Assembly: GCF_000402035.1 (NCBI RefSeq)
Contig: NC_021288.1
Coordinates: 682,001-746,000, forward strand
Reading direction: 5' to 3'
Origin: Caballeronia insecticola
GTDB taxonomy: Bacteria > Pseudomonadota > Gammaproteobacteria > Burkholderiales > Burkholderiaceae
Length of the DNA: 64,000 nucleotides
Shown here: one piece after another, positions 63,236 through 64,000 of the stretch
How positions within the stretch are numbered: the stretch's first letter is position 1
Layout of the letters: every line of letters begins with the position of its first letter
Notes under the pieces: model-generated
What the model was told of the DNA's origin: nothing
Seen by the model: only the letters and a program-made list of their open reading frames with translations
The model's database searches: none
Position numbers and translations under genes: made by a program

Positions 63236-64000
63236 ATGATCATCGACACAAGTTGTTATCCGACCAATCTCGTCGACCTCGCCTGGCGCCATGACGGCGA
63301 GCCCTTTTCCGGCGAGCGTCTGATCGAAGTGATGGACGGCCCGTACATCATCAACGGCAAGCCGCGCCGCATCGACCGTGCATTCATTCAACCGCCGCAA
63401 GGCAACACCATCTATACGTGGACCGACGGCGAGCGCACGGGCCGCGAGTCGATCGACGACTACATGGCGTACACCGTCGAGATGACGCAGAAGTATCCCG
63501 ACCGTCTGCTCGGCTGCTTCGTCTATAACCCGCGCTGCGGCCCGCAAAACGGCGCCGATGCGATCGAGTTCTATGCGAAGGAGCACGGCTTCAAGATGGT
63601 GCAGTTGCAGGCCAACATGCACGCGTACCGTCCGGACCGCGCGCTCGACTGGCTGCGGCCCGCATTGCGCAAATGCGCGGACCTGGGCCTGATCGTGAAG
63701 CTGCATACCGGCGACGGCCCGTACAGCATTCCGAGCGAATGGTATCCGCTGATTCGCGAGTTTCCGTCGGTGCCTTTCATCATGGCGCACTTCGGCGTGC
63801 AGACCGGCGGCGTGTATTGCTTCGAGCCGTATCAGATGGCGCTCGACACGCCCAACGTGTATTGCGAATCGAGCTGGTGCCTGCAATCGCGCATCGTCGA
63901 GTTCGCGAAGGTGCTGCCCACGCACAAGATCCTGTACGGCTCCGACACGCCGCCCAACGAGCCCGGCATGTGGCTGCGTCTGCTCGAAGTGCTGTGCCAC
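63236..64000 (+). CDS. Amidohydrolase-2 (ACMSD-like) family protein, 5' part
   Basis: The gene starts at the ATG at 63236, 9 bases after AAGGAG, and runs off the right edge with 255 codons visible. The fold is recognised from FKMVQLQANMHAYRPDR, LGLIVKLHTGDGPYSIP (metal His), IMAHFGVQTGG (His) and ILYGSDTPPNEP (Asp). The N-terminal metal motif H-x-H usual in this family is replaced: the protein begins IIDTSCYPTN. A changed metal site is therefore possible. Family members decarboxylate or hydrolyse aromatic or lactone substrates. It is divergent from the truncated LysR gene. Confidence 0.85.
   Translation, partial: MIIDTSCYPTNLVDLAWRHDGEPFSGERLIEVMDGPYIINGKPRRIDRAFIQPPQGNTIYTWTDGERTGRESIDDYMAYTVEMTQKYPDRLLGCFVYNPRCGPQNGADAIEFYAKEHGFKMVQLQANMHAYRPDRALDWLRPALRKCADLGLIVKLHTGDGPYSIPSEWYPLIREFPSVPFIMAHFGVQTGGVYCFEPYQMALDTPNVYCESSWCLQSRIVEFAKVLPTHKILYGSDTPPNEPGMWLRLLEVLCH

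Overview
The window is high-GC DNA from a Gram-negative betaproteobacterium, most likely of the Burkholderia/Paraburkholderia/Caballeronia group. Several features point there: dense LysR-regulated catabolic islands, PotFGHI-type ABC importers, a PXPV-repeat exported protein, a tiny His-rich exported protein and a NodT/EmrAB efflux operon. Together they resemble a secondary replicon or catabolic region. This is inference from gene style and base composition, not from a marker gene. No rRNA, tRNA, CRISPR or complete insertion sequence was recognised.

Layout. 1-2.4 kb: the end of an operon with an Old-Yellow-Enzyme-type flavo-iron-sulfur oxidoreductase and the start of a peptide-type binding protein, with a divergent LysR gene. 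3.5-13.0 kb: a NocR-like LysR gene divergent from a nine-gene operon. The operon holds an ABC importer, an amino-acid-oxidase-like FAD protein, a small [2Fe-2S] protein, an HcnB/OoxA-like subunit, a second FAD oxidase and RidA. It looks like an opine-, imino-acid- or amine-oxidising system. 13.0-16.6 kb: phosphonoacetate hydrolase (phnA), an OPA-type transporter and a divergent LysR. 16.6-20.1 kb: a flavin monooxygenase, a FrnE-like DsbA protein, the PXPV protein and an IclR regulator. The IclR gene ends an operon that runs from 26.5 kb: enoyl-CoA hydratase, ABC importer with a fused permease, CoA ligase, IclR.

26.7-33.2 kb: a tightly overlapping six-gene operon (MFS, FMN 2-hydroxyacid oxidase, PhyH dioxygenase, zinc alcohol dehydrogenase, MetX-like hydrolase, GntR regulator with two winged helices). 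33.3-38.4 kb: a DUF2784 protein, another PotABCD-like importer and a RibD-like reductase. 38.5-43.6 kb: an Na/Pi-cotransporter homologue, then a KaiC-like double ATPase paired with a hybrid histidine kinase. 43.7-45.1 kb: a carboxymuconolactone-decarboxylase-like protein with an MmyB-type XRE regulator.

45.1-50.6 kb is a lower-GC island. It carries two orphan phage-tail-fibre-like genes that share an N-terminal module and a duplicated leader but have different C-terminal parts. 50.6-55.8 kb: the small His-rich protein with a clear terminator, then a MarR-regulated efflux operon (marR-nodT-emrA-emrB) with two near-identical operator palindromes. 56.0-58.3 kb: two convergent BioF2/FemAB-type acetyltransferase-fold proteins around a strong hairpin. 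58.4-62.1 kb: an IorAB-type molybdenum hydroxylase and a divergent LysR. 62.1-63.0 kb: a LysR gene cut short by an amber codon. From 63.2 kb: an amidohydrolase-2 protein that runs off the window.

The strongest leads for new biology are the opine-oxidase-like operon, the six-gene PhyH operon with its tandem-wHTH regulator, the KaiC-like/histidine-kinase pair and the orphan tail-fibre pair with its codon-aligned leader peptide relics.
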